DNA of 64,000 nucleotides from NCBI RefSeq assembly GCF_002093975.1, contig NZ_KZ084337.1:30269-94268 (forward strand), given 5' to 3'. The stretch comes from Thermoactinospora rubra. Its GTDB lineage: Bacteria; Actinomycetota; Actinomycetes; Streptosporangiales; Streptosporangiaceae. The notes under the pieces were generated by a model. That model ran no database searches, was not told the DNA's origin, and worked only from the letters and a program-made list of their open reading frames with translations. The translations under genes and the position numbers were made by a program. Below, piece by piece: positions 17,858 through 25,918 of this stretch. Positions within the stretch are counted from its first letter, which is position 1. Every line of letters begins with the position of its first letter.

Positions 17858-17932
17858 GGTCCTGTAGAGCAGTTTGGAGTGCTCGCCACCCTGTCAAGGT
17901 GGAGGTCGCGGGTTCAAGTCCCGTCAGGACCG
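17858..17932 (+). tRNA. tRNA-Asp (GTC)
   Basis: The acceptor is GGTCCTG/CAGGACC with discriminator G. The anticodon arm is CCACC-CTGTCAA-GGTGG, anticodon GTC. The T-arm is GCGGG-TTCAAGT-CCCGT. It is the second tRNA of the cluster. Confidence 0.97.
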
Positions 17933-17937
17933 CTCCG

Positions 17938-18011
17938 GGTCAGGTAGCTCAGTTGGTACGAGCGTCCGCCTGAAAAGCGGAAGGTCGGCGGTTCGACCCC
18001 GCCCCTGACCA
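17938..18011 (+). tRNA. tRNA-Phe (GAA), integration target
   Basis: The acceptor is GGTCAGG/CCTGACC with discriminator A. The anticodon arm is TCCGC-CTGAAAA-GCGGA, anticodon GAA. The T-arm is GGCGG-TTCGACC-CCGCC. Its 3' half is repeated at 31839 and 35250. The tRNA is intact; its 3' half is probably now supplied by the integrated element. Confidence 0.97.
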
Positions 18012-18017
18012 CCGCTC
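17964..18017 (+). repeat. attL core (tRNA-Phe 3' half)
   Basis: 54 bp, starting in the anticodon stem (GTCCGCCTGAAAAGCGG) and running six bases past the tRNA. It is identical to 31839-31892, and its later part is also present at 35250-35295. Confidence 0.9.
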
Positions 18018-18032
18018 TTCATCAGGTGTGTT

Positions 18033-18063
18033 GCCCCGAACGGATCACCGTTCGGGGCTTTTT
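18033..18063 (+). terminator. intrinsic terminator after the tRNA cluster
   Basis: A perfect 11-bp stem, GCCCCGAACGG/CCGTTCGGGGC, with an ATCA loop and a following TTTTT. Related hairpins follow the two other att copies. Confidence 0.92.
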
Positions 18064-18072
18064 GATCTCTGG

Positions 18073-18095
18073 TGACAGCAACGCTGACAGCAACG
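18073..18095 (+). repeat. putative integrase arm-site repeat, attL side
   Basis: Two copies of TGACAGCAACG spaced 12 bp, starting 56 bp from the att core. The same 23-bp architecture recurs at 31740, 31948, 35142 and 35350. Confidence 0.65.
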
Positions 18096-18268
18096 TTCGT
18101 TGCCTACCGTCGGATCATGAGCAGAGCTCTGATGATTACGGCTCAGACTGTCGGCATCGTTGGTTACCGTGATCGAAGCACATCAGCTGGACCAGCGCGC
18201 CAGCCGGACGCTGCCACCCATGATCTTCAGATGCCCTCGGCAGTGTTGATCTATGCAGGGAGTTGTCG

Positions 18269-19264
18269 ATGGAGTTCAGGCGGAAGACGATCTCTCAGAT
18301 CGCGGAAATGATCTGCGGCAACTCTCAAGGGGAAGAGGAATGCTACTTTGAATATAGAAGTAGCTATTACCTCACTCAGTTCTTTGAAGACGTTGGAACT
18401 GAATATCGCCACGATGGATCTACCCGGGCGCGATGGGTCGCAGACGTTCTCACTGAGATACTGAAGGAACCGCGGCCTGGCCCAAACAAGCTCCCCGAGA
18501 CCTTCGTGAGGGTCATCCGCAGGCTCATGGACCCCGCGGATGCGACGAACGAAGGGCCTGATCGTGCGAAGGCTCTCGAAGCATTTAATGTCGTGCTCCG
18601 TCATGAGGGGTTCGAAGCCTTTTATGCATCCGATGGGCAATGCTATCTACGTCACGTTCCCTCTAACTCTGTCGCTGCTCCAGTACCCAATCCCCATCGT
18701 GCGCTCTCTCCTGCAGAGATTAAGCGGCGTGAGCAACTGGTTACGTACCTCGAAGCGGCATCTGAGGACTCGCTTATCGAGGAGATCCTGCTACCACTGT
18801 TCCGTCAGCTCGGGTTCCACCGTGTAACCGTCGCCGGTCACAAGGACAAGGCTCTTGAGTACGGCAAGGATGTGTGGATGAAGTACACATTGCCGACTAC
18901 ACACGTTCTATACTTTGGGATCCAAGCCAAGAAGGGGAAGCTTGATTCGTCCGGGGCCACAAAGAACGGCAATGCAAATATTGCCGAAATCCTTAATCAG
19001 GCACTAATGATGCTTGGGCATGAGATATTTGACCCGGAGATAGGCAAACGCGTCCTGGTGGATCATGCGTTCATAGTTGCTGGCGGCGAGATCACGAAGG
19101 CTGCTCGTAACTGGCTTGGGAACAGGCTGGATGCTACGAAGCGTAGTCAGATTATGTTTATGGACCGCGAGGATATCCTTAACCTGTATGTGGTCACCAA
19201 CTTGCCACTTCCTAGCGAGACCTGGCCTAAAGTCGACTCATTTCCAGACGAACCTCCATTCTGA
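18269..19264 (+). CDS. restriction endonuclease-like (PD-(D/E)xK) cargo protein
   Basis: A 331-residue protein located directly inside the attachment site, where AICEs often carry cargo. Residues ~195-235 look like a PD-(D/E)xK nuclease core: GKDVWMKYTLP with an Asp, then the strand VLYFGIQAKKGKLD providing a Q-x-K pair. The N-terminal ~130 residues form a separate helical module (SYYLTQFFEDVGTEYRHDGS, RARWVADVLTEIL) that I cannot name. The start has AGGGAG seven bases upstream. GC content is clearly lower than in the neighbouring int and rep genes, indicating a separate origin. A DNA-targeting defence or exclusion role is inference. Confidence 0.6.
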   Translation: MEFRRKTISQIAEMICGNSQGEEECYFEYRSSYYLTQFFEDVGTEYRHDGSTRARWVADVLTEILKEPRPGPNKLPETFVRVIRRLMDPADATNEGPDRAKALEAFNVVLRHEGFEAFYASDGQCYLRHVPSNSVAAPVPNPHRALSPAEIKRREQLVTYLEAASEDSLIEEILLPLFRQLGFHRVTVAGHKDKALEYGKDVWMKYTLPTTHVLYFGIQAKKGKLDSSGATKNGNANIAEILNQALMMLGHEIFDPEIGKRVLVDHAFIVAGGEITKAARNWLGNRLDATKRSQIMFMDREDILNLYVVTNLPLPSETWPKVDSFPDEPPF

Positions 19265-19361
19265 GTTCGCTGTCCATTGACGAGAGAGTGACTCTTGAAA
19301 CCGACAACCGCTCCAGCTGGTAGCCGGAGCGGTTGGAACGGTAGCGGACCAGGAGGGGTCC

Positions 19362-20636
19362 CTATATCAGGGTGTCGCCCAGCTTTCTGAGGGCATTGCG
19401 CTTGTCGTCGAGGGATGCATGGGCATAGATCGTCATGGTGACCTCGATGTCGCTGTGGCCGACGATATCGCGGACCACCTGGGGTGGCGTGCCGAGATTG
19501 AGCAGGAGCGTCACGCAGGTGTGGCGGAGGTCGTGAAACCGCATGTCGCCGAGGCCGGCGGCCTTGCGGATTGCTTCCCAGCTTCGCCGAAGGTTGTCCG
19601 GTTCCATCGGGGTACCGACGCGCGAGGGGAAGACCAGGCCGTGTTCCTGCCATTGCTGCCACCGCTCGGACCGCTCGGCGAAGAGCTGCTTGCGGTGCTC
19701 CCGAAGAGCCTCCACACAGATTGGCGGCAGGGGCACGGTACGTTCGGAGTCTGAGGTCTTGGGGCGGACGAACTGAAGACGGCCGCCGACCCGCTGGAGG
19801 CTCTGAACCACCTCCAGCTTGCCGGCGTCGAGGTCGACATCCTCCCAGCGCAGGCCGAGGAGCTCTCCACGCCGCAGGCCGAGGCACAGCGCCAGGACGT
19901 ACAGCGCGTAGAGCCGGTGATCCTTGGCCGCCTTGAGGACGGCCCGCGCTTGCGGGACGGTGAGGCCGCGATTGACCTTGTACTTCGGCACCGGCACCTT
20001 GACGAGCTTGGCGACGTTGCGAGCAATGATCTCCTCACGGACGGCGCACTCAAGGGCATTCCGCAGCACAGCGTGGATCGACTGGACCATCCGAGTCGAG
20101 AGCCGGGACTCGCAGCACTGACCGCCCTTGAGAGCGCAGCACACCGGCTTCTCGCGAGAGGCGTCCCAGCCGTTCCGGCAGCACTGGCACTCCGAGCGGA
20201 CACGGTTGATGAAGAGACGGACGTCCTGAGCGTTGAGCTTGCCGAGACGCTTCTTGCCCAGGCCGGGAATGAGGTGGAGGCGGACGACGCTCTCGTATCC
20301 CTGGTACGTCTTGGGGCGCCGTTCCTGGCTGACGATGTGCTTGAGCCAGTAGGTCAGGAAGTCGGCCACGGTCCAGTTCTCCGAGGATACGGGGATGCCC
20401 TCGTCGGCCTTGCTGAGGAGTTCGGTCAGCTTCTTGCGGGCCTCTTCCTGAGTGCGCGCCGAACCCTGCACACGCCTGACGGTGCCCGCGGTTGTCGGTA
20501 CGAAGGCGGCGTAGCCGTACCGGCCATCTTTGCGCGGCCAGATGCTCCCCTCACCGTTGGCGCGCTTGCGGATACGGCGGCCCTTACGGGAAGGCTTGGG
20601 CTCTTCCCCGGGAGTGCCGAGCATGGGCTTGGGCAT
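19362..20636 (-). CDS. int: tyrosine site-specific integrase
   Basis: A 424-residue tyrosine recombinase that would integrate and excise the element at tRNA-Phe. Catalytic residues are Arg255 in LGLRRGEL, Lys293, His368 and Arg371 in HDLRH, His394 in GHSD and Tyr404. The core-binding domain holds a cysteine-rich insertion (Cys150, 152, 153, 166, 167, 174, 175), as seen in pSAM2-type integrases, possibly zinc-binding. Its ATG overlaps the xis stop (TGATG), so the two are translated together. Start choice: this ATG sits at the xis junction, while longer frames have no support. It points toward attL. Confidence 0.95.
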   Translation of the reverse strand: MPKPMLGTPGEEPKPSRKGRRIRKRANGEGSIWPRKDGRYGYAAFVPTTAGTVRRVQGSARTQEEARKKLTELLSKADEGIPVSSENWTVADFLTYWLKHIVSQERRPKTYQGYESVVRLHLIPGLGKKRLGKLNAQDVRLFINRVRSECQCCRNGWDASREKPVCCALKGGQCCESRLSTRMVQSIHAVLRNALECAVREEIIARNVAKLVKVPVPKYKVNRGLTVPQARAVLKAAKDHRLYALYVLALCLGLRRGELLGLRWEDVDLDAGKLEVVQSLQRVGGRLQFVRPKTSDSERTVPLPPICVEALREHRKQLFAERSERWQQWQEHGLVFPSRVGTPMEPDNLRRSWEAIRKAAGLGDMRFHDLRHTCVTLLLNLGTPPQVVRDIVGHSDIEVTMTIYAHASLDDKRNALRKLGDTLI

Positions 20637-20812
20637 CAGGCCACCTCCCCAAGGTTGTGGATGCATTCGGTCAGCGAGTCGACCGGCACGAGGCGACGGC
20701 GGCCGATCTTGATGGTGCGGAGCTGCTTGGAGCGGATGAGGGTGTAGAGGGTCCACCGGGAGACGCGGAGCCGCTCGGCGGCCTCGTCGACGGTGAGCAC
20801 GAGGTCGGTCAT
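20636..20812 (-). CDS. xis: excisionase (MerR-like helix-turn-helix)
   Basis: A 58-residue excisionase. The winged helix-turn-helix is LTVDEAAERLRVSRWTLYTL followed by the basic wing KIGRRRLVP. Xis proteins bend DNA at the att site and bias Int toward excision. It overlaps rep upstream (ATGA at 20809-20812) and int downstream (TGATG), giving a rep-xis-int operon as in pSAM2. Confidence 0.93.
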   Translation of the reverse strand: MTDLVLTVDEAAERLRVSRWTLYTLIRSKQLRTIKIGRRRLVPVDSLTECIHNLGEVA

Positions 20813-22158
20813 GCGGAGCCTCCAAGCGGTGTTCCGGTGAGGGCGGCGGCGAGGAGCTGGTCACCGGCGGACAGGCCGCGCCCGGCGTACTCCCAATGGG
20901 CGATCACGAGGACGGTGTCCTCCTCGAAGAGCGGCAGGCGGCCGGTAGTGATCTGTTCGGTGCGCCGGTGTTCCTCGCGGGCGGCGCGCAGGGCGCCCAA
21001 GGTGGTGGAGTAGCGGCGGGACTTGGTGGCGAAGTGGCCGCGAAAGCCCAGCATGTGCGCCCACTGGGCCAGCCGCAGGTCGGCCAGGTCCTCGCGGGCG
21101 GCCAGGCGCAGGCACTCGGCGATGAGGCGGCGGGCGTGCTCCCGGATAGGCAGGGCGGCCAGGTTCTCCAGCGGCGTGATGCGCCGGTCCAGGGTGCCGA
21201 CGCATTCGGCCGCCTTGGTGGCGTACTTGGCGATGTAGGCGGCGACGGCCTGCTCGGTGAGGTCGCCGTCCAGGGCGATCTGCCGGATGTCGAGCTGGGC
21301 ACCCCAGCGCAGCGTGTGCCCGGCCGCCGAGACGGTGACCGCGGCGGCGGCGTGCCGTACGGCATCGGCCAGGGCGTCGGCGGTAGCCCAGGACGGGGGA
21401 GCGGCCGAGGGGCCGCCGGGTCCGTCCAGGCGGATGACGGCGTGGAAGTGGACGACGCCGCGCCGCTGGTATTCGGCGACCTTGGCGAAGGAGATCGTGA
21501 GCTGGTCGTGCAGCTCGCGCAGGGTCAGGCCGGAGGTGCGGGCGAAGCGCCGGCGCAGGGCCTCGGTGAAGCGGCGCCACAGCTCCGGGGCGAGGGCGTT
21601 GAACAGCACCGAGCTGGTGTAGTCGTAGCAGTCGGGGCAGAGCGGTTCGCCCAGGCGGGAGTCATCCCCCGCATGCCGTGCCGTACAGGACAGGACCCGC
21701 CCGTGTGGGCAGACGGGGGCGTCGCGGCGGGCGTGGCAGGGCAGGACCGTGCCGCCCTTCTCGCGCCGGGTGTGGACGGCGCCGAAGGACGGCGCGGTGA
21801 GGGTGACGAACAGGGCCGGGTGCGTGCTGACCGTCTCCGGCACGCCCTTGCCGCCGACCAGCCCGGCGCGTACCAGGTGGAAGGTGTCGGCGCGGTAGAC
21901 CTCGGCGCAGGCCGGGCAGCGGGAGGCGCGGCGGGTCTTGCACGGAACGCGCAGCACGCCGCCGGGCTCCAGGGCGGTGCTGTAGCAGTGCAGGAGGGCG
22001 CCGGTGGCGCGGTCGTAGTGCTCGACCTTGCCGCGCAGGTGGATGGGCTGTCGGCAGCCGCCGGCGCGCTTGATCTGGGCGGCCCAGCGGTCGTAGTCGG
22101 GATCGTGGAGCCGGGTGATCATCCCGGCGATGGCGTGCTGGTGGGCACGGTGGGGCAT
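20809..22158 (-). CDS. RepSA-like rolling-circle replication initiator
   Basis: A 449-residue replication initiator of the pSAM2 RepSA type. A Cys-rich N-terminal part (CKTRRASRCPACAE and CPHGRVLSC) probably binds zinc. The HUH relaxase motif is VHFHAVIRLDG, and the Tyr motif is AAYIAKYATKAAE. It nicks the origin and starts rolling-circle replication of the excised circle. I place the start at ATG 22156-22158, with AGGACGG upstream, rather than at the longer frame to 22251. Its stop overlaps xis. Confidence 0.88.
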   Translation of the reverse strand: MPHRAHQHAIAGMITRLHDPDYDRWAAQIKRAGGCRQPIHLRGKVEHYDRATGALLHCYSTALEPGGVLRVPCKTRRASRCPACAEVYRADTFHLVRAGLVGGKGVPETVSTHPALFVTLTAPSFGAVHTRREKGGTVLPCHARRDAPVCPHGRVLSCTARHAGDDSRLGEPLCPDCYDYTSSVLFNALAPELWRRFTEALRRRFARTSGLTLRELHDQLTISFAKVAEYQRRGVVHFHAVIRLDGPGGPSAAPPSWATADALADAVRHAAAAVTVSAAGHTLRWGAQLDIRQIALDGDLTEQAVAAYIAKYATKAAECVGTLDRRITPLENLAALPIREHARRLIAECLRLAAREDLADLRLAQWAHMLGFRGHFATKSRRYSTTLGALRAAREEHRRTEQITTGRLPLFEEDTVLVIAHWEYAGRGLSAGDQLLAAALTGTPLGGSA

Positions 22159-22253
22159 GATGGTGTCCGTCCTATCCGGATCCGGTCTGGTGGGATGGCC
22201 GCTCACCTGGCGCGGAACTTGGCGGTTGTGCAGCCAGGTGAGCGGGCTCACGG

Positions 22254-22361
22254 CTATGCGCCGTGGTTGTCGACGCCGGTGCCCTGGCAGTCGCGGCAGG
22301 TCTCGCGGTCGCCGTCGAGGCCGGTGCCGTTGCAGGTGCAGCAGGCGAAGTAGGTCAGCAT
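22254..22361 (-). CDS. zinc-knuckle microprotein (DnaJ-type CxxCxGTG pair)
   Basis: A 35-residue protein with two DnaJ-like half-fingers, CCTCNGTG and CRDCQGTG, spaced to bind one zinc ion. It is too short for most gene finders. The start has a GAGGTG ribosome site 9 bases upstream. Similar microproteins accompany rep in actinomycete plasmids and integrative elements, but their role is unknown. Confidence 0.65.
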   Translation of the reverse strand: MLTYFACCTCNGTGLDGDRETCRDCQGTGVDNHGA

Positions 22362-22366
22362 GGTGA

Positions 22367-22525
22367 TCACCTCTTGCGCGGGGTGATCGTGACGTACAGG
22401 CGGTAGACGCGGGGCCGGGCCCGGTCGGGGTAGGCCCGCGACATCGAGGTCACGGTGAAGACCTCCCGCAGATAGGCCATGCCGAGGGCGATCTCGGCGC
22501 GGTTGCCCTCCAGGCGGATACGCAT
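22367..22525 (-). CDS. small conserved AICE protein
   Basis: A 52-residue protein with a basic C-terminus (YRLYVTITPRKR). GGAGGT precedes the ATG. It lies in the tight leftward operon between the 114-residue protein and the zinc-knuckle microprotein. No domain is recognised. Its position matches small accessory genes of conjugative elements. Confidence 0.6.
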   Translation of the reverse strand: MRIRLEGNRAEIALGMAYLREVFTVTSMSRAYPDRARPRVYRLYVTITPRKR

Positions 22526-22527
22526 GA

Positions 22528-22872
22528 TCAGGTACCTCCGGTGTCGGTGTCGGGCTGGATGCAGCCGCGGTAGCTGTCTTCGGCCCGGTAGCGGGCGCGG
22601 GCGGCGGCCAGGATGGCGGTGAAGCGGTACTCCACCGGGCCGAACCAGCGCACGGTGGTGTAGTGGCCGTGCGGCAGGTGATCGGGGTCGATCTCGGAGC
22701 CGAGCAGGGCGGCGACCTTGTCGACCTCGGCGCACATCTCGGCGTCGGGTCCCTTGGCGGGGAAGGTGTTGAAGGTGAGCGAGTACGGCGAGGCGGGCAC
22801 GTCGGGGTTGGCCTCCAGGAAGTCGGCCAGGTCCCGCAGTCCCGTGATGAGGGCGGTACGACGGTCGGACAT
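22528..22872 (-). CDS. conserved AICE protein, unknown function
   Basis: A 114-residue soluble protein, starting MSDRRTALITGLRDLADFLEANPDVP and ending with DTDTGG. The middle reads HGHYTTVRWFGPVEYRFTAI. The first part resembles a helix with a VP-containing turn frequent in actinobacterial plasmid proteins. It sits 12 bp from the DUF2637 gene in the same operon. I see no catalytic motif. Confidence 0.7.
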   Translation of the reverse strand: MSDRRTALITGLRDLADFLEANPDVPASPYSLTFNTFPAKGPDAEMCAEVDKVAALLGSEIDPDHLPHGHYTTVRWFGPVEYRFTAILAAARARYRAEDSYRGCIQPDTDTGGT

Positions 22873-22884
22873 CAGGTGATCCCT

Positions 22885-23562
22885 TCAGGCGGTCCGCAGG
22901 GCGCGGAGCAGGTCGGAGGCGAGCTGGTTGGACACGCCCAGGCGGGCGCGCAGGGCGTCGCGGGTGATGGGCTTGCCGTGCTTGGCGTGGTGTTCGGCGG
23001 CGACGCGGCGGGCGTAGTCGACCAGGGCCGCAGCGGGACCGTCCTGCCGTTCGTCCTGCGGTTCGTCCTCGCTGCCGGGGACGAGTTGCGGACGGTCCGG
23101 GACGGCCGAAGACGTCTCGGGGACAGAGCAGGACGCCGTCACGGTGGCGGGGGACGTCTGCGGGACGTCCTGGGGACGGCTTGCCGAGGCGCGCCGTTCC
23201 AGCATCGAGATCGCCACCAGGAAGGCGCCCGCCGGTGTCGCGGCGGTGATCCAGCCCCACACGGTGGGTTCGGCCTGGGCCAGGTTGGCCGCCAGCGACA
23301 ACACGATCCCGCCGGTCAGGACGAGCACCGGCCAGGAGACCGGGCCGCGCCGTACCCGCCCGCTCTGCTTGTCCCGCTGGCGTTCCCGCGCTGCCATGAC
23401 ACAGGTCAGGTCGATGCAGACGGCCACGGCCCAGGACATCCAGCCGGTCTGGCCGTGCTCGGCGGCGGTGTCACGGATGTGGGCGAAGGAGCCCGCGCCG
23501 GCGATGAGCGCCAGGACCAGGACGGGGCCGCTGTTGAGCAGCCAGGCGGCGAGGCGTCGCAT
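22885..23562 (-). CDS. DUF2637 membrane protein (Spd-like)
   Basis: A 225-residue protein with three to four transmembrane segments in the first 120 residues (LLNSGPVLVLALIAGAGSF, WMSWAVAVCIDLTCVM, VLVLTGGIVLSLAANLAQA, PAGAFLVAISML). A linker and a C-terminal basic winged-helix-like part (HGKPITRDALRARLGVSNQLASDLL) follow. DUF2637 proteins of actinomycete conjugative elements are linked with plasmid spreading in mycelium. It lies immediately downstream of the translocase gene, probably co-transcribed. Confidence 0.78.
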   Translation of the reverse strand: MRRLAAWLLNSGPVLVLALIAGAGSFAHIRDTAAEHGQTGWMSWAVAVCIDLTCVMAARERQRDKQSGRVRRGPVSWPVLVLTGGIVLSLAANLAQAEPTVWGWITAATPAGAFLVAISMLERRASASRPQDVPQTSPATVTASCSVPETSSAVPDRPQLVPGSEDEPQDERQDGPAAALVDYARRVAAEHHAKHGKPITRDALRARLGVSNQLASDLLRALRTA

Positions 23563-23569
23563 GGCGGGT

Positions 23570-24913
23570 TCAGCCCTTTCGTGGTTCGGGGACGGTATCG
23601 AGGAGTTCGGCGTAGTCGGCGCCGGTGATCTCCGCCCAGGACGGCGCGAGGTGGTCGTAGGTCTGGGCCGCGTGCTCGGCGTCCTGTTCGGAGACGTAGA
23701 AGGAGCGGGCGCGGTACCACTGGCCGTCCTGGTGGGCGACGATGGCCACGCCCGGGGTGTCGGCCGGGATGGCGCGGGCCGAGACCAGCGCGGCCGGGTC
23801 GAGGTCGCCGAGGGTCATGGTGGCGGTCTCCGGGTCGTTGACCCGGTGGCAGATCCGCCCCGAGCACTGCGCCCGCAGCGCCGTGACGCCGGGGCCGAGG
23901 TCGGAGCCGATCCGCTGGCCGCAGCAGAACAGGTAGATGCCGAACGCCCGCCCGAGCTGCGCGACCCGGAGCAGCGCGGTCGAGGTCTTGGCGATCTCGT
24001 CTTTCTCGCTCTTGTCGGCCATCAGGTACAGCTCGGCCAGCTCGTCGATGAGGACCACGATCGGGACCGGCCGCCGCTGCTCGGGGAGTTGCCAGATGTT
24101 GCGGGCGCCCGCCGTACGGCACAGCGTCATCCGGTCGGCCATGACCTCTTCCAGGTCCTCCAGCAGGGCGACGCATTCGCGGCGGGTCGTGGCCAGGGCG
24201 GAGAACCGGGGCGAGTAGGGCGTGAACTCCACCCCGCCCTTGAGGTCGAAGCCGACCAGCGCCACCGGTTGCGGCGCGAGGCCCTGAATCAGGGCGTTGG
24301 CCAGGTTGGACTTGCCCGATTGTGTCGCTCCGGTGTTCATCCAGTGCGGGATGACGCGGAAGTCGACGACCCACGGGGCGCCGGTCTCCAGGCGGCCAAC
24401 GGTGACCCGCAGCAGCTCGGCAGCGGCCGGGAGCCGGTCGACCTTGACCAGCGGGTCGCGCATGGTGGCCATGAGGACCACCCGGCCGGGGCGCGGGGAG
24501 GAGACCCGGACCGCATGCACGCCCCAGGAGTGGGCGAGGCGTTCGGCCGCGTCGGCGTAGTCGCCGGGTGTTTGGCCCTCCAGGGTGTGCAGGGTGACGC
24601 GCCAGCCGTACCGGGTCGGCTTGGGCAGCCACATGAACGGCTTGGTGTCGACGGCGACCCGCTGGAAGCGGCGCTTGACGCGGACGACGCCGGTCGACTC
24701 GACCAGGCCCGGGACGGTGGTGAACCACCAGCGTTGCCGCTTCTTGGTCAGCCCGCAGCCCAGCGCCACCCGCCGCCAGGAAGCGCGGACCGAGATGGCG
24801 GTGATCGGGTAGCCGACGAGCAGCCAGAAGGACCGGTAGTGCCAGCGGCGCCAGGCCCACAGCCCGGCCGCCGTGGCGGCCAGGACTGCGAGCCAGAGCA
24901 TCAGGTCACGCAT
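23570..24913 (-). CDS. FtsK/SpoIIIE-type DNA translocase (TraB/TraSA-like)
   Basis: A 447-residue conjugative DNA translocase. Two N-terminal membrane helices (6-22, 29-45) precede the motor domain. Walker A is TGATQSGKS (194-202), and Walker B is PIVVLIDELAELY near 290. It carries the VNDPETA and ALRAQCSGRICHR segments of FtsK-like motors. In Streptomyces a single protein of this family forms the transfer apparatus and moves double-stranded DNA. It overlaps the upstream 109-residue gene by 8 bp. Confidence 0.92.
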   Translation of the reverse strand: MRDLMLWLAVLAATAAGLWAWRRWHYRSFWLLVGYPITAISVRASWRRVALGCGLTKKRQRWWFTTVPGLVESTGVVRVKRRFQRVAVDTKPFMWLPKPTRYGWRVTLHTLEGQTPGDYADAAERLAHSWGVHAVRVSSPRPGRVVLMATMRDPLVKVDRLPAAAELLRVTVGRLETGAPWVVDFRVIPHWMNTGATQSGKSNLANALIQGLAPQPVALVGFDLKGGVEFTPYSPRFSALATTRRECVALLEDLEEVMADRMTLCRTAGARNIWQLPEQRRPVPIVVLIDELAELYLMADKSEKDEIAKTSTALLRVAQLGRAFGIYLFCCGQRIGSDLGPGVTALRAQCSGRICHRVNDPETATMTLGDLDPAALVSARAIPADTPGVAIVAHQDGQWYRARSFYVSEQDAEHAAQTYDHLAPSWAEITGADYAELLDTVPEPRKG

Positions 24914-25235
24914 CGGCGGTCTCCCTTGCGGGCAGGAGCGCCGAGGCGCGGTAGGAGATGCCCCACCGGCCGGAGATCTCCCAGACGTAGCCGAGCAGGC
25001 CGACCGGGGTGATCTGGTCTCCGGCGGCGATGGACGGCTCTCCGGTAGTGGCGATCTTGACGAGCTCGATCCGGCCGAACTCGTCTTCCACCGAGGCGGT
25101 GATCTCGTAGACGGTGTTGCCGTGCTTGTCGGTCTTGATCTCGCCGGTGTCCTTGTTGACCAGGCGCGGCCGGGGCGCCTTGACGCAGGTGATCGTGAGC
25201 TTGCTGGTGTCCACGGGGATCGGGACGGTGCGCAT
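24906..25235 (-). CDS. small beta-rich AICE protein, first gene of tra operon
   Basis: A 109-residue protein. Its repeated beta-strand pattern (TITCVKAP, NTVYEITASVEDEFGRIELVKIATTG, GDQITPVGLLGYVWEI) would fit an OB-like fold. An AAGGAG site precedes the ATG. It is the first gene of the leftward transfer/replication operon, and promoter and GntR-type operator sites lie upstream (25236-25380). Function unknown; a single-strand-binding or regulatory role is possible. Confidence 0.65.
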   Translation of the reverse strand: MRTVPIPVDTSKLTITCVKAPRPRLVNKDTGEIKTDKHGNTVYEITASVEDEFGRIELVKIATTGEPSIAAGDQITPVGLLGYVWEISGRWGISYRASALLPARETADA

Positions 25236-25278
25236 GAGGTGATCTCCTTCGAGAGTGACAGTGCTAGCTATAAAGATA

Positions 25279-25362
25279 CCTAGATATCTGGCTATGTAAA
25301 CCGACACAGCTTGGTTGCCTCTTCAACTTCGTTACAGGTTGTCTGGAGACCTAGACATCTAG
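25279..25362. promoter_or_regulatory. paired GntR-type operators in tra/GntR spacer
   Basis: CCTAGATATCTGG (25279-25291) and CCTAGACATCTAG (25350-25362) are two copies of one palindromic motif, CTAGAyATCTrG, about 71 bp apart. One sits in front of the leftward tra operon and the other just upstream of the GntR gene. The arrangement matches KorSA/pra-style repression of transfer genes with autoregulation. Confidence 0.65.
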
Positions 25363-25380
25363 AACCGATATCGTGTGGTT

Positions 25381-25749
25381 ATGGCACCCACCGACCGGCG
25401 CAGGCCGTACCTACGGATCGCCGACGACATCCGGCGCGACATCGCGGCCGGCCGGTACGCCGTGGGGGAGCAGCTTCCCGTCGCACGCGAGCTGGCCAAC
25501 AGGTACGGCGTGGCCATGATGACCATCGGCAACGCGCTGGCCGTACTGCGCGACGAAGGACTGATCGAGACGCGGCAGGGGTCCGGAAGCTTCGTCATCC
25601 GGACCCCCGACGCCGCGCCGCCCGCCGAGACCGAGCGCAGCGAGGAGTTCCGCATCCTGTCGGAGCAGATCCGCGAGATCCGCCAGCACGTGGAGAAGCT
25701 GGCGATCAGGCTGGACGAGCTAGACGCTCGGACTCGATCCGGGCAGTGA
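25381..25749 (+). CDS. GntR-family regulator (KorSA-like)
   Basis: A 122-residue GntR repressor. The winged helix-turn-helix covers about 8-75, with IADDIRRDIAAGRY, ELANRYGVAMMTIGNAL and the GSGSFV wing. A short coiled-coil tail (SEQIREIRQHVEKLAIRLDEL) replaces a ligand-binding domain. Such regulators silence transfer genes in pSAM2-type elements. There is no obvious ribosome site before the ATG, so the mRNA may be leaderless. It is divergent from the tra operon. Confidence 0.83.
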   Translation: MAPTDRRRPYLRIADDIRRDIAAGRYAVGEQLPVARELANRYGVAMMTIGNALAVLRDEGLIETRQGSGSFVIRTPDAAPPAETERSEEFRILSEQIREIRQHVEKLAIRLDELDARTRSGQ

Positions 25750-25843
25750 TCTCGACCGTGCGCCGCTGAAGCTCGGCCAGGTCGGCCGCCAGCTCCGCCA
25801 GCTCACGCAACAAGATCTGCCGTTCGATCTCACTGAGACCCAC
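25706..25843 (-). CDS. possible 45-residue coiled-coil protein
   Basis: A GTG-started frame reads LSEIERQILLRELAELAADL and continues as an uninterrupted Leu/Glu/Arg helix to RLARPA. A GGGGA stretch precedes the start. It overlaps the end of the GntR gene by 44 bp on the opposite strand. The heptad-like pattern looks protein-like, but there is no other support. Confidence 0.35.
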   Translation of the reverse strand: MGLSEIERQILLRELAELAADLAELQRRTVEITARIESERLARPA

Positions 25844-25918
25844 GAGTACGTCCCCATTCGTTCCGGGTGGCTGGTGGATGGGGAGCCCTTGCGCGGGGAA
25901 GGCTCACCGACGATTCGA

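Noticed and set aside
20636..20864. Longer integrase start at 20864
   Set aside because: The extra residues are the complement-frame product of the xis gene. The ATG at 20636 overlaps the xis stop as expected in rep-xis-int operons.
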